Assembly: GCA_963585895.1 (NCBI GenBank)
Contig: OY757917.1
Span: forward strand, 106,116,944-106,180,943
Direction: 5' to 3'
From: Sepioteuthis lessoniana
Lineage: Eukaryota > Mollusca > Cephalopoda > Myopsida > Loliginidae
DNA length: 64,000 nucleotides
In this document: piece after piece, positions 22,808 to 34,285 of the stretch
How the letters are laid out: every line of letters starts with the position of its first letter
Position numbering within the stretch: the first letter of the stretch is position 1
The notes under the pieces: model-generated
Seen by the model: only the letters and a program-made list of their open reading frames with translations
Databases searched by the model: none
Told to the model about the DNA's origin: nothing
Made by a program: the position numbers and the translations under genes

Positions 22808-22853
<46 letters not shown>
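22808..22853. repeat. (TA)n microsatellite
   Basis: Perfect AT run. Confidence 0.95.
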
Positions 22854-22857
<4 letters not shown>

Positions 22858-23094
22858 GCAAACGCTATACTCTTACACAGTAGTAATATGCAAAAACAAA
22901 AGTTACATAACTTTTGTAATAGATCCTCCCCTGATTATGGCCCAAAGTCCGGCAGAAAGTACTAGGGTTACATACAGTTATGGACAATACATAAATCAAT
23001 TCCCGCCGAATACAATAAAAAGCAATACAGCAATACGAACGGATCCGGATGAAAATATGGAGATAGAAAATGTCTATTATGTTCAATGAAATTA

Positions 23095-23098
<4 letters not shown>
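22854..23098. other. Segment bracketed by two TA arrays
   Basis: 245 bp between two long TA runs. Its right end (aaaatgtctattatgttcaa) resembles 13110-13130 (aaatatctatcatgttcaat), which also abuts a TA array. Possible old repeat; not classified. Confidence 0.35.

Positions 23099-23154
<56 letters not shown>
23099..23154. repeat. (TA)n microsatellite
   Basis: Perfect AT run. Confidence 0.95.
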
Positions 23155-23156
<2 letters not shown>

Positions 23157-23773
23157 TAGTGATAGAAATCTCACTAGCTTACACTGGTTTCATTAAAGAC
23201 ATAGAGTCAAGGTGCTTCCTGACCGACATTTATTCGCATATGCGATCATTAAATCATCAAAAAAAAATATATATATATATGTATATACACACGAAAAAAA
23301 TATATATCACTATTTAAAAGAATAATATACTGGATTCAAACTTTTCTTTTCGTTTTTTATGCTGAGGAGCTCAAAAAGACTTAATGATAAGAAATTTACT
23401 TAATTTAATATACAAATGTTTAGAACTATTATATTCATCATACACTGGAGTCGTTAATAGAATTTAATTGCACACATTTCATGTAGTTTGCTGTAAAGCT
23501 TTTTGAAACGAAATGAATATTGATCCACTGTAATCTTTCATAAGCCTTACAGACGGCTCTATTTTGTGTGTTTAATCTTTGTTAGATGGACCCAAGATTT
23601 TGCATATTTCCATTTCAATGAATACATCATTTAGATTCGACGCACAGCGGGCTAACTTGTGTTTATGATTGGATTTATCTGCGGTTTGGGGCCTTCCAAT
23701 ATCAGACCTTTACACCCAGATGATTCAGTCGATCTTGATCAGGCGTTTATCCATTCTCGACAGTAACAAAATG

Positions 23774-23775
<2 letters not shown>
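23155..23775. other. Non-coding stretch
   Basis: A short TA run lies at 23266-23281. The 23680-23715 segment resembles 15705-15770. Otherwise nothing recognised. Confidence 0.45.

Positions 23776-23776
<1 letters not shown>

Positions 23777-23846
<70 letters not shown>
23777..23846. repeat. (TA)n microsatellite
   Basis: Long AT run with one TG interruption near 23831. Confidence 0.95.
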
Positions 23847-23847
<1 letters not shown>

Positions 23848-24234
23848 TGTAGTTTTCATGCAAGCTTCGTAGAATCGTTAAGGAAGGAAAGTATTTTGAC
23901 TCATCTAAATAGTTGGCAAGGCTTGCTCAACACCTATTATCTATTTCCAGATTTATCATGAAAGTAAATACATATATACTTATATGTCAGCAACTAATAA
24001 AGACTATCAACCTTTATACTTGTTTGAACGAGTGTACACATATTTTCGCTGACATGATCATATTGGCAATGGTTTTGAAGACTCGACGTTTTGACAATGT
24101 CTTTACCTCCGGACTGTTCATTTCTCTAAAAACCATTTATCGACGGAGGATTTCCATTCATTTAAGTATTCAAGTAATACATCTAAAATAACTCAATATA
24201 CACGTTTCTTATGCTAGGCCTGCTGCGAGGCTTG

Positions 24235-24455
24235 GATTATTTTGACTGTATTCTCCGCAAAGTATTAGTACCCACATGCTAATATTCCAGGCCAGTGTCC
24301 AAAGTATGATACTAAACCATATCTGATGGTGAGGCTCCAGTTTTGGAACGTGTGGAGACTCCCGTCATTACCATTATTCAAACTCTGGTCAAGAGTGGTA
24401 GAACCTGTCATAGACCCATCTTGGGGTTTAATAAATCTATGTTGAAAAGATTTAT
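24235..24455 (+). mobile_element. AR-element head, diverged
   Basis: Plus-strand head match: gatactaaaccatatctgat, ggtgaggctccag, attaccattattc and tagacccatctt. The array appears to be cut off by the minus-strand AR copy that follows. Confidence 0.65.
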
Positions 24456-24468
24456 ATCTATATTGATG

Positions 24469-25133
24469 GTAGTTGGTTGTTTGGGTTTATGGCATATCAA
24501 CCTTTGTAGGTTATGTAATACAAAATCCATTTTTATGCAAATAATCATTTCTTTTTCAAACAATTCTGTTTAGCATGAGTATACAGTTTAGTTGTCAAGA
24601 ACATTTCTCTTTCAAGCTATTCAGTTTAGTCAAACAGTTATAATTCAAACAATCCAGCTTAGTACAGACATAGATTTTGTTTACACAGTTAAATGTCAAA
24701 GCATTTCTTTATTTAATAATTCCTTTGAGCGTAAGCACAGTTTCAATGTCAACAATTCCATTTCAAATAATTTAAGTTTGTATAAGTACGCAGTTTAAAT
24801 GTAAATACAAAATTTAATTGTCAAAAACATTTCTATTTAAAGCTATTCAGTTTAGTCAAACAGTTCTAATTCACACAATTCAGTTTAACATAAATATGCA
24901 GTTTAGTTCTATTTAACCCAAAGATAGGGCCCTTCAGGTGCTACCACTCTGGAGCTGACTGGACTAGGGAGCGATAGCAGTGAAGGGGTACTCTGCATTC
25001 CCAAAATCTCCAGCATCACTGGAACCTCACTATCATATTGTTTAATGTCATATCCAGGAGACTCGTTGGGCGGGCGCCTTACGCCTCTGCAGAGGTGCAA
25101 TCGGTGAATTCTACAGCCCCAGCCGAGTGGCCA
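24469..25133 (-). mobile_element. AR element, complete
   Basis: The minus-strand head lies at 25133-24915 (agccgagtgg edge; ccagcatcactggaacc on the plus strand). The array lies at 24914-24545 with repeated cagttta, gtcaaaaac and ctattcagtttagt segments. The 3' tail with a perfect hairpin is at 24499-24512, with a gttggttgtttggg end. Flanks atatctatattgat (left) and agtatttatgttga (right) are weakly similar and could be a decayed target duplication. Confidence 0.85.
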
Positions 25134-25402
25134 AGTATTTATGTTGACCGTGGCGAAAGAAAAATGAAGTATACAAAAATATATTCATATGAATGTACAA
25201 TGAACGTGATTCCCTAACCTTTAGGCTTAAAACACAATCAATCAATCTTATTCATATTGCCTATTTGATAACGGTCGAAATAGTTGAACACATACGAAAC
25301 TGATTTTAAGATATTATCTTACTGTCGAGATCTCTACATTACCAAAAATATATTTGAATTTTAACTAAATTAATCACCGTCACTCTTTCGTCGAAGAGAA
25401 AA
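25134..25402. other. Non-coding stretch
   Basis: Nothing recognised between the AR element and the mariner copy. Confidence 0.5.
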
Positions 25403-25404
25403 TA

Positions 25405-26313
25405 CGTGGGGCATTCAATATGTTTCCAGACTTTTTTGTACAGGCATTTAAAATTGCCGTAGACTCTTGAAAATGCAGTATGTTATTTCTATACATCTTA
25501 TGAGATGACTGACCAATTTTTATGATTTCAGGTTTAAATGAACAACTACAGCAGCAATTGGAATACACCCTACTAAAGACTAATTTTCACAGCTGGTGAA
25601 TTTAAAAAATGCAATCTCGACGTGAGGACACTTTAGAAGAACGGTATGCAATAAAATTCTGTTTTAAACTTAGAAAAATGTCACAGGAACGTATGTAATG
25701 CTTCAGACTGCTTTTGGAGCATCTTGCATGAATCGAGCATCAATTTTTGTGTGGCATATGAGATTCAAGGAAGGCAAGGAGTCTGTGAGGGACGATGAGA
25801 GGTGTGGGAGGAGTAAGGAAGTCAGAACTCCATAGTTGATCGGCCAAAGAGTGAGGGTTAGGGTTACTATGTTGAGGTTTTAAGGGAGTTCAGGAAAAGA
25901 TTCCGTCGGAAGAGGCCAGCACTCTTCAAATCGGGTCAGTGGCATTTCCACCAGGACAATGCACCAGTCTACCACTCCATCCTTGTCACAGACTATTTGA
26001 CCAAGATGGGCATCAAGAAAGTTCCTCAGCCTCCCTATAGTCCAGACCTTGGTCCCTGTGACTTTTGGCTATTCCCTAAGCTCAGAGGCTGTCGTTATGA
26101 AATAATTGAGGAGATGAAAGCGGCTGTGACGAAGGTCATTGACACGCTCACACAAGAGGACTTCCATGGGGTCTTCCAGAAGTTGTTGGAACGGTAGAAC
26201 AAGTGCATTGCAGCCGGAGGAGATTACTTCGAAGGGGACTTGAGTTTCATGTGTGTACTATCAATAAAAGTGCCCATACGAAAAAAGTCTGCGAACATAT
26301 TTAATTATCCTCG
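25405..26313 (+). mobile_element. Deleted mariner, copy 1 (909 bp)
   Basis: Flanked by TA at 25403-25404 and 26314-26315, with imperfect ITRs of about 43 bp that share tttccagac and the inner (c)gta..gggca. N-terminal DNA-binding pieces (RYAIKFCFKLRKM, RASIFVWHMRFKEG) are joined to the C-terminal catalytic region (WHFHQDNAPV, PPYSPDLGPCDFWLFPKL, LRGCRYEIIEEM) through a non-coding seam at about 25850-25895. The middle of the transposase, including the first catalytic Asp block, is missing. It is non-autonomous at best. Confidence 0.93.
25600..26215 (+). pseudogene. Mariner transposase remnant, copy 1
   Basis: Readable frame 25997-26197 covers the last third of a mariner DD34D transposase, from the TKMGIKKVPQPPYSPDL motif onward. 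Upstream frames carry the helix-turn-helix part. The second catalytic Asp (QDNAPV) and the YSPDL..CDFWLF motif are present; the first catalytic block is deleted. The family normally cuts at its ITRs and inserts at TA. Confidence 0.9.
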
Positions 26314-26554
26314 TATTATTCAATGGTTCACTCACTCAGCGTTGTTGCCTACTTGCTTTTTACTGTATCTCAACCATTGGTGCTATTTTATAATGCCGAC
26401 GTCAGTCTTTTCATGCATGTATATATTAAATCATTCCCACATGTCCAGGATTCGACACAATGACAATTTTTCTGCAAAGTAATGCTAGTTTGTATTCAAC
26501 GTTTTCCTATTATTTGTTTGGTAATCTTACAAAAGTTAAAGAACTGACTCTGTC

Positions 26555-26640
26555 AAAATATTTAGCTTTACTTAGGAAGAGGAGATGGATTCATCCTTTT
26601 TCGAAAAGCATTAGCGTGATCTGAAACGCTAGCAGATTCG
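26555..26640 (-). mobile_element. SINE-1 core fragment
   Basis: ggagatggattcatcc ... cattagcgtgatctgaaa parallels the SINE-1 minus-strand core (gattcatacctttcc ... attagtgctatgtgaaa). Short and old. Confidence 0.5.
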
Positions 26641-26940
26641 TACATAACTTGAACTTGATTCACCATGAACATTAACAGTTAGATCATGCGTATTTTCGAC
26701 TAATTGTTCCTTTTTGATAATCATAATCATTAAAAAAAGAACAATTGAATCTTAAGAATTCTGCACAAGCCTGTATTTATTTTCGACTATTCATATTTGA
26801 TAATTGATGGAGGTCCTCGAATTAAACTGCGAATATTTCGTCCATTTTCATTCTAATATTCTTGGCTAAGATATGAATCTTTATCTTCCAGCAATCTGTT
26901 TTAAAAGTACTACTAATATTCTTCAACAAGGATGTCTTTG

Positions 26941-26978
26941 ACATGAAATAATCCACGAAGATTGATATGCCCTAAAAT
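26941..26978 (+). mobile_element. Isolated SINE-2/AR 3'-tail fragment
   Basis: ataatccacgaagattgat then atgccctaaaataa matches the shared 3' tail, including a hairpin with one base pair changed on both sides. The remainder of the element is not recognisable upstream. Confidence 0.55.
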
Positions 26979-27186
26979 AAAAAAAATGAAAGTAGCCTAC
27001 TCAATTTCCAAGCTGGTCCATTCATAGGAACATGTGAGGTACTATTTTTTTTGTTCAGCGCGGACCTAACGGTCATGACAACTGTTTGTTTGTCCTCTAT
27101 CGTGACCCAACTTTATTTATTTTTATTTTATTTTTATGATCCTTTATTCTCTCCACCTTCGGACTATTTTGTCTTTTAGGTCTAAA

Positions 27187-28856
27187 ATGTCTAACTCTCA
27201 GGGATCTCAGATGAATACCTATTGAACCATAACTGATGGTTTCTTGACCAACAGTTAGGAATCAAGGTTGGCACAGGTGCCCACCAATAAGGTCAGCATA
27301 AAATCAATCCTCATTGAGGATTTAGAAGGTAAAAGTTGGACCAGGAAAGTTTCAATGACGTGACCCAAAGAGCATGTGGGTTCGTGATCCGTGGCCAACT
27401 TGAAGGTGTAAAAATTTTCGTGTGCTATGAAGAGGAAAGGAAAAACCAGTAAAGAGCAATTGAACAATGAATTATCCCTGAGGCTCGAAGAGGTAGATAA
27501 ATGGTCAAGTGAGTGATTTGGCAGTTAAATCCGTGACCTAATCAGAAGATAACCTCGGTGGTAGTAGACCCATGTCTGCAGTTTCCACAACCCCCGAAGT
27601 CAGAGCGATTAAGTCAGCAGCTACCCGGACCCACCAGACCATAGCCAGGAAGTAGTGTTGGAGGAAGACCGGGAAGCAGATTCCCTAGAACGTTTCACTC
27701 AGACCAACTAAGAAATAGCTCTGACTGACCTTAGAAAGGCAGTCGTTGGTGGATCTGGACCCGCTGCTTCCAACTGCTAACCATCCACTGTAACCATTAA
27801 AGAGGTCACCAGAGCTCGTAATTTAGGCCCAACCGTCTCCGCCCTAGACAATAATTCCCTGTGGCAGTAGGGATAACGATGACAAGTCCACGACAGCCCA
27901 TAAGCCTTTGGCAGGAGCAGCAACTTCTGGCAGTCCGGTCAACTTCATTGGTGCGGACTGGCTCTCTCTATCTGTGACCATTAACAGAACTTTTGCCTCT
28001 TCGCAGAATGGTTTGCCAATCCCTACAGGCCATAAAATGGAATCAGGCTGGAAACAATCCAGAAATCAGATCCCAAGAGAATATAGACAGAACAGAGACC
28101 AGTATCTATAATACTTTGATAGGATCACAATCTTTCATATCCGAGAAATCAGAAAGACTATTGAAAAAAGAATCCTATCTTTTGTGTCCTCGGAAATGAA
28201 GGGCAAAAATAACTCCTTCAGGCAAATGGTATCTAGGTCGAGTACTTCTGTCGAAGGACTTTTGCAACTTCAGACATCCTGCTCCTAACAGGGGACAGAG
28301 CGTTGTGGTTGTCTCGCAAGGATATTGTGTCGAAACAGTTTTGTTTACAGCCAGACTATCCTTCAATATCTCCATTGATCTACCGGATGACATCTTGTCA
28401 GCCTAACTTAGAAGCTTTAGTGATATGGAAGATGTTAACCCTCTGTGCTGTAAAACCGGATCGGAAAATGAAGATTAAACCTTAAAAATCAGTCTCCGCC
28501 GTAAGAGATTTCAGAAGATACCGGACAATCTTAGCTTACGCAACGAACAGATCAAAGTGGTTGTGGAGAGTAGGTAACCTCACAGCTGGATTTGTAGCCA
28601 GTTGGGATATATAGCCCGAAGAAGACCCAGGCAGAAGTATCGACAGCAAGAGTACCAAACAAAAATCTGTCGGATGCAAGTAAGTCTACAGAAAGAGAGC
28701 AAACAGCTGCAAATCAAAACAGCAAAGGAAAAAGCAACAAAAATAGAAAAACCTCCTCTCCGAGAGAAGATTGTCTCAGGTGTTGAAAAGACGAAAAAGT
28801 CACATACGTCTCAGCCACTTCGGATTCTCCAAGTTAAACCAAGACTACCAAGATAA
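27187..28856 (+). pseudogene. ORF1/gag-like pseudogene with CCHC knuckle
   Basis: A coding-like region with many stops and frame changes. A possible start at 27187 gives MSNSQGSQMNTY. Further pieces are SIKSILIEDLEGKSWTRKVS, KTSKEQLNNELSLRLEEVDK and ALTDLRKAVVGGSGPAASN. A globular C-terminal part follows (LSFNISIDLPDDILSA, SFSDMEDVNPLCCK, IPDNLSLRNEQIKVVVESR), with the spacing of an RRM-like nucleic-acid-binding domain. It leads into a decayed zinc knuckle at 28584-28628, SWICSQLGYIARRRP, against the expected CWxCxxxGHxARxCP. A Lys-rich tail follows to 28856. Such proteins bind retrotransposon RNA. No reverse transcriptase follows, so the parent class is open. Confidence 0.65.
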
Positions 28857-29655
28857 GCACTCAGTTCCAGGAGCGGCAAACATTTTTATTGCTATTCCAG
28901 GACCTTCTTTGAAAGATTAGGAAATGGTTGTTGACACCACCTCAACATCATATAATAGAAAGAGATATGGAACAAAAAAGGGAAAAAAAGAAAAATTGAA
29001 GAAAAAGAAAGCTGAAACTCATCCCCTCTCCCTTAATAAGAGATGAAACAAAATACAGAAAGAAATATTACACAGTCTCCTGATTCCATCACCCAACTCG
29101 CATCTCGGTATTCATCTGATAGCTCCCCTAAACCTTCTAACGTTGTTAACCCTCCTCGTTCTCCATCTGAAAAAAAAAATAGTCAAAAATTTAGAGTAGG
29201 CATGATCATTCTCCGTCTCTCCTTTTGAAAAAAAAAAACAAACTTTCAAAGGGGTAAAAAGAAAACTTATTTTAGTAGAGATTTGATACGAATATGAAGT
29301 GTTAGTTCCGTGGTGAAATTTTTGTGTGATGGTGAAAATTAAAATTGAAGTTATCATCACGTGTTTTTATTCAAAAGATTTACTTATATTTTCATCCATA
29401 GACGGACTGTTTCGTTGTACATTCAATATGGCTAGAAACGCAAGGTTTTTCAAGTTTGGATTGAAACTTGCATGACTTTATGGCAGATGGATATCTTCCC
29501 CAGAACTGTCATTATTTTTAGCGCGTGCGAAGGAATGTTTTGTGTACATATCTATTTATATATTCCCGATTGGCTAATATTCATGAAGAGAGTTTTGCAT
29601 TTTACGTGTATGAAACAGTCGGCAATTTCCAGCTCGAATGCTCAACCCACTGGGG
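28857..29655. other. Non-coding stretch after the ORF1-like region
   Basis: A-rich patches at 28970-29010 and 29170-29250. It may include the 3' part of the same element, but no domain is visible. Confidence 0.4.
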
Positions 29656-29659
29656 AGAG

Positions 29660-29660
29660 C

Positions 29661-29715
<55 letters not shown>

Positions 29716-29896
29716 ATTTTTTTTATTTTTGGTCCAGTTAAACCGGAGTTGGGAGTAATTCCATCAGGACAAGAAGGTATTCAAGCATGAATATTTGAAA
29801 TTTTCCTGGTAAAGAGCTCAATGTACCAATAATACAGAGCAATAAATTCTTTAAGAAAAACAATCCTATGTGACCGGTTTCGTTGTTTTTCTTAAA

Positions 29897-29949
<53 letters not shown>
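29660..29949 (-). mobile_element. TA-bracketed element, copy 1
   Basis: Core 29713-29897 lies between TA arrays at 29660-29712 and 29898-29949. Its reverse complement matches 38412-38568 and 59648-59842: gctctttaccaggaaaat, a tcctga-ggaatta segment, and ctccggtttaactggacc. It contains a perfect 15-bp inverted repeat, ctttaagaaaaacaa (29849-29863) and its complement (29883-29897), directly beside the right TA array. Confidence 0.82.
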
Positions 29950-29953
<4 letters not shown>

Positions 29954-30429
29954 GATTTATTTTGTCGTGATTTCATGTCCTTAAAGATAACAATTAAAGA
30001 ATTTAAAAAAATCATACATCTTTTAATCTGCGAGTAATCGTAATCGTGTGAATTTCTTTCTAACTTCGAAAAGTTAGGAATTTTTTGTTTATTGACTTTA
30101 ACATTGTAAATGAAGGAAACGGTTACAGCTTATTTTTAAAATTTTCTTAGAATAATTTTAGAAAATGTCGAACAACGTTATTAATCATAGTTCACATTTT
30201 TTTTAGCAAAGAAATGAGTTGAGAAGAGTTTAGAGGAAGTGGAATAACGATAAAGTGTTACGTCGCAAACGAATGAAATGACAAAAACAATCGACTTACG
30301 CATAGTTCACTTGCAGAGGATTTGGATTCAATTTTTTATGTATCGTTAGCAAACATCGCCACAGTAAATGATAAATCTGTTGCCATTCTGGAACAAAATC
30401 CACTGATTATATTACATTTTGCAGAAGTA

Positions 30430-30433
<4 letters not shown>

Positions 30434-30485
<52 letters not shown>

Positions 30486-30511
30486 TTGTGTGTGTGTGTG
30501 TGTGTGTGTGT
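30434..30511. repeat. (TA)n-(GT)n microsatellite
   Basis: AT run then GT run. Confidence 0.95.
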
Positions 30512-30651
30512 ATTACACTGAATTTTAGAACATTTTTAACTTTTTTTTTATCACACAGTAGATATTAAACTTATGCGTTGTTTAACGTAGATCGGAAAAA
30601 CGTGTTGTTAGTGATGAAAAATTGGTGACACTTTCAGTGGAGATAGCAAGG

Positions 30652-30728
<77 letters not shown>
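30652..30728. repeat. (TA)n microsatellite
   Basis: One of the longest AT runs in the window, about 77 bp. Confidence 0.95.
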
Positions 30729-30731
<3 letters not shown>

Positions 30732-31104
30732 ACTCATGCAGAAAATTATCACCTGCTGTTACTTTTTATTCGCTTTCCATGAATACTGCGCTAAAGGCAG
30801 AGCAACATGAGAGAAAATTACGTCTCGTCGCATTATTTTTAGGAAGGACCTACTTGTAGTATTCTAGCATTTATCTTGACTCGATCCCCAACTTTTAAGC
30901 TCCTGTGAGAATTACTTATCAATTAAATCCAAAAGGCAAATGCCAATTTTAATGTACTATTGTTGGGTTAAGCCTCAGAATCTGATTTATAGGAATTTGT
31001 GCTGCTATCATGAGATACATTCACTGGTGGCTTGAATTTAAGTATGCAATTGTCAATCCTTCAGTATCATTGGCCATAATTAACATTATTATTATTTAAA
31101 TCCT

Positions 31105-31700
31105 TTGGTGTTTTGATTTTCACTCAAGCTTGAGTGACAGAACCCTCCTCTGACCTCCTGAACTTTTCTAATTTCAACAATGAAGTTGTCTGGATAAAGT
31201 ATATTCTTCCTCTGATGTTCAGGTAAACTAGTCACGTTTCTAGCTTTAAGTGCTCCAATGAGTATCACATTCACCGTCTTCTTCATATAACACAAACTTT
31301 CATTTTTTTGCCAAAGTACCGATATTTGTCGAGTTTTACCCCTTTTATTTCCACTCTTTTAACTTCAAGAGTAACATAATCTGCTACAAGTTGAATTATT
31401 TTCTTGTAAATGAACACAATTTTGGGTCTTCTCGCAGGGATTGGGTTATTTATTTATATCTAAAAGAGAGCCTTACGTGTTTCATTTTCTGGGTTATATT
31501 TTATTTTTGACATTTTATCAGTACGGTCAAATGCCACACTTTTATCTTTCTTAGTTAATAGACTTCAACATTCAGTTATTTCTTTTATTGTTTCCTTTTT
31601 GTACAAATTTCATTCATTCATTTAGTATGGGGTAAACAATTATTATTCTACCACGAATCGTATTTTTTGACTTAGACGTAATTAGTCATTATGGCATTTT
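31105..31700 (-). mobile_element. LINE-C fragment, older copy
   Basis: The minus strand aligns with the LINE-C copy at 41245-41960 and its expected continuation. Pieces are KYNPENETRKALF, ARRPKIVFIYKK, LVADYV, GVKLDKYRYF, then LNIRGRIYFIQTTSLLKLEKF. The RRP..(V/I)x..KK and downstream LVADY pattern resembles the PD-(D/E)xK-like endonuclease region of R2/R4-type elements. Stops are frequent. The left (3') edge near 31105 lies before an A/T-rich run. Confidence 0.7.
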
Positions 31701-33200
31701 CTGCAGCTCGTGATTGTAATTCGGCTTTTCTTTTCTGATTTCCTTCTCGTAGCAATATCTAAGTCATCGAATGTGCAGTTTTGATTGGTTTTTGCTTAAA
31801 GTATCCTTACTTTGGTTTTGCTTTAAATTATTGTTTTCTAGATTTTAGGATTATGTGTTTCCTCTTTATCATTGAGTGATTTCTGTCATTGCTGTTATTG
31901 GCTTTGGTAATTACCTTCACATTGCTCTTATTCATAAACTGTTCGCACAATCTTCAATGATAGCGAGTCCTCTTGTTCTTTTTCTTGTCACATATAGTCT
32001 GTTTAATTCACCTCATGCTGTAAGATCTCGTGCATCGTCGTCAATTTCGTTGTTTTATAGTCCATAAATCAGAGCTCCTCTGTTGACAATTTAAAGTAGG
32101 AGTCTAGAATATTTTTAATAAAAGTCTGTACTGACATTCGTTTTTTATATGATTTCCGTTGCAAAGTTTGGTTCCAAGAAGTTATCTTTTCCTGAAGTAC
32201 GTGTTACTTACCTTTTCATTTCATCCTCGTTTGAATGATCGAATCTCCTTCTAAGTATTTTTTTGTTTTTTTTTTTTCTCAAAGTGTTCCGATGACTTCC
32301 TGATAAAACATTTCAATACCTATAGCTTGGCTATCGGTTCAAATATTTTGTTGAAGGTTTTCTAAATGTTTCTTTATTCATGGCACATATCTTATAATCA
32401 ACCTTATACATCAGAGAGTCAGTCTTTCTGGAAACTGCTTTTAAGTTAATTTGATTGAATGTAATATAATTAAGAAAATTGTTTCTCCATTTTCCTCGCC
32501 AATTAATAACTCTCTGACAAAAAGATAAAGACATTTTCTAATTTTATTTCGTATGTAGTGGAGATACTTAAAAATTTAAGACAGTGAACCGTTGATGACA
32601 CTCAGTTTAATTCTTAGGTCTGTGTAAATCTTAAGGTCAATTTAAAGCTTGGTTTGCAAAGGTCTAGTTAAATCAAATTAATACAATTCTACAAGTTCAG
32701 AAGATAGATTTCATCTTTAATTTAATCTGCTTAGAAACCACCGATAGTAATGTTGTTCAGCTTTTATCTCTGATTCGACTGGCTGCCAATTTTTTTTTAT
32801 CCGTACGGTAAAATGTAATGTGAGTAAATGTAGTCAAAGATATAATGCGCACAGGAAAATGCCGTTGATATTGATCCCACCAGTTAGAGCTTAAAATAGC
32901 GTGGGGTCACGACAAATGACGAGATAAAGGATATAAGACTAAGAAGAAGACATTAGCTCTCGTATGAATCAGACAGCTATATAACCGACTGGTTGTTTCT
33001 CAAGGTTCTCAGAGTAAATATTACATGAGGCAACAATATTCGTGAATTTATTTGGGACTGAACTCATTGCTTTATATCGCTTGGTCCACGAGATGTTTTT
33101 TTTTTCTTCTCAGAATGTTTTGAGGATAGCCTTATTAACGGTGCAGACTTCACACTTAAAAGTCTAATGTTCGATATGGACGGAATATTGCCAAATAATA
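31701..33200. other. Non-coding stretch, possibly more decayed LINE-C
   Basis: AT-rich. A minus-strand frame at 32331-32534 has no defined motif. Upstream LINE-C sequence may continue to about 31960, but I could not align it. Confidence 0.35.
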
Positions 33201-33204
33201 AGGT

Positions 33205-33458
33205 CATTTTATCTTAGCTGTCTCACAGACTCCTGCATGTCAGCAACTGACCTGGTAGCGATGGTGGAATATTGGCCAGGGCAACTGTTTTGCTTTGTAA
33301 CTCGGCTCCGTTCCAAAACTTTGAAGCTTAGCTTGCGTCCACGGCAAAATAGCCCTGTAATTACAGGCCAAGCGGCTGTCTTGTCTTGACGCGTCAGTTT
33401 AATAACGCAAAGGCAGTCGAGAAGGGTGAGAGTTGGGAAGAAGAAGAAGAAGAAGAAG

Positions 33459-33490
<32 letters not shown>

Positions 33491-33625
33491 GAAGAAGAAG
33501 AAGTGATGACCCAAGAAGTTGATTGGACAGAAAGAAAATAAGGAGGAGGTAGAGGTTATGAAATACAAGTAAATTAAACTAGTTGCGCCTGGCCGCTTGA
33601 CACAATACTGGCACAAACAGAGTCA
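33205..33625. repeat. GC-richer block with (GAA)n microsatellite
   Basis: A GC-richer, unique-looking segment at 33210-33430, then (GAA)n at about 33437-33502, then another non-repetitive stretch. It could be an LTR or other repeat, but no termini or second copy were found. Confidence 0.45.
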
Positions 33626-33995
33626 ACTTATGAATTAATACCTAATTAAACAAACGCATTGATAGGCAGTAAGCATTAGTTGCTCATGAATTTCAAATGC
33701 GTTGGAAGAATGAAAGCGTACTAATGGCGATACATGCATTATTATATTAGAAAGTCTGTGTCTATGTGTCTTTGTCATGTTATTTGTGTGTAAACAAAGA
33801 TATATAGGTTTGTAAATAAATTGAAGGTAAATGACGGAGTTGCCATAATTTTATAAAATGAAAGATGAAATAGGTAGAGCACCTCCAAATTCTGGTTAAA
33901 GTTTCATTCGAACATTCACGACAGAACATTCACTAGTATCTTACATGAAGAGGAGATAGGTGCTTTTATATAGCAGTAAATATTATCGGGTATGT
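33626..33995. other. Non-coding stretch, nothing recognised
   Basis: AT-rich with no repeat similarity seen. Confidence 0.5.
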
Positions 33996-33999
33996 ATTT

Positions 34000-34285
34000 A
34001 CCCGGCTCCACTGATACAACCAGGGTATGTCACAGGGAGATTTTTAGAAATAGTACAGCTGTTCAAACCAGAAATTTCTTTCTTCTAGACTGATTGTTTT
34101 ACCAAGGCTAAAGAATGAATTCTGCCTCATTATTTACCCATTGATGTGTAAAAAACAGATATATTCATGCTTTCCTAAAGGTATTATTGCAAGGTAAAAC
34201 TCGAACTGCCTTGTCCAAGAATTGAACTTGCGTCGCCGATTTCATTACGATGATAGCCATTACAATTAGTGCGCTTCCAATTATT
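34000..34285 (-). mobile_element. Old SINE-1-like copy
   Basis: A diverged, near full-length minus-strand SINE-1: tatttacccggctcc (tail end), cttctagactgattg, a core tatttacccattg, then ccaagaattgaacttgcg (box B) and atgatagccattacaa (box A). Confidence 0.8.

Larger units (their letters stand above)
29950..31100. other. Non-coding stretch with TA arrays
   Basis: (TA)n at 30434-30482 followed by (GT)n at 30484-30511; (TA)n at 30652-30728. No gene signal. Confidence 0.6.

Noticed and set aside
25850-25875. TTAGGG repeats suggesting an interstitial telomere
   Set aside because: Only two units, always at the same point within deleted mariners; part of the transposon, not a telomeric tract.
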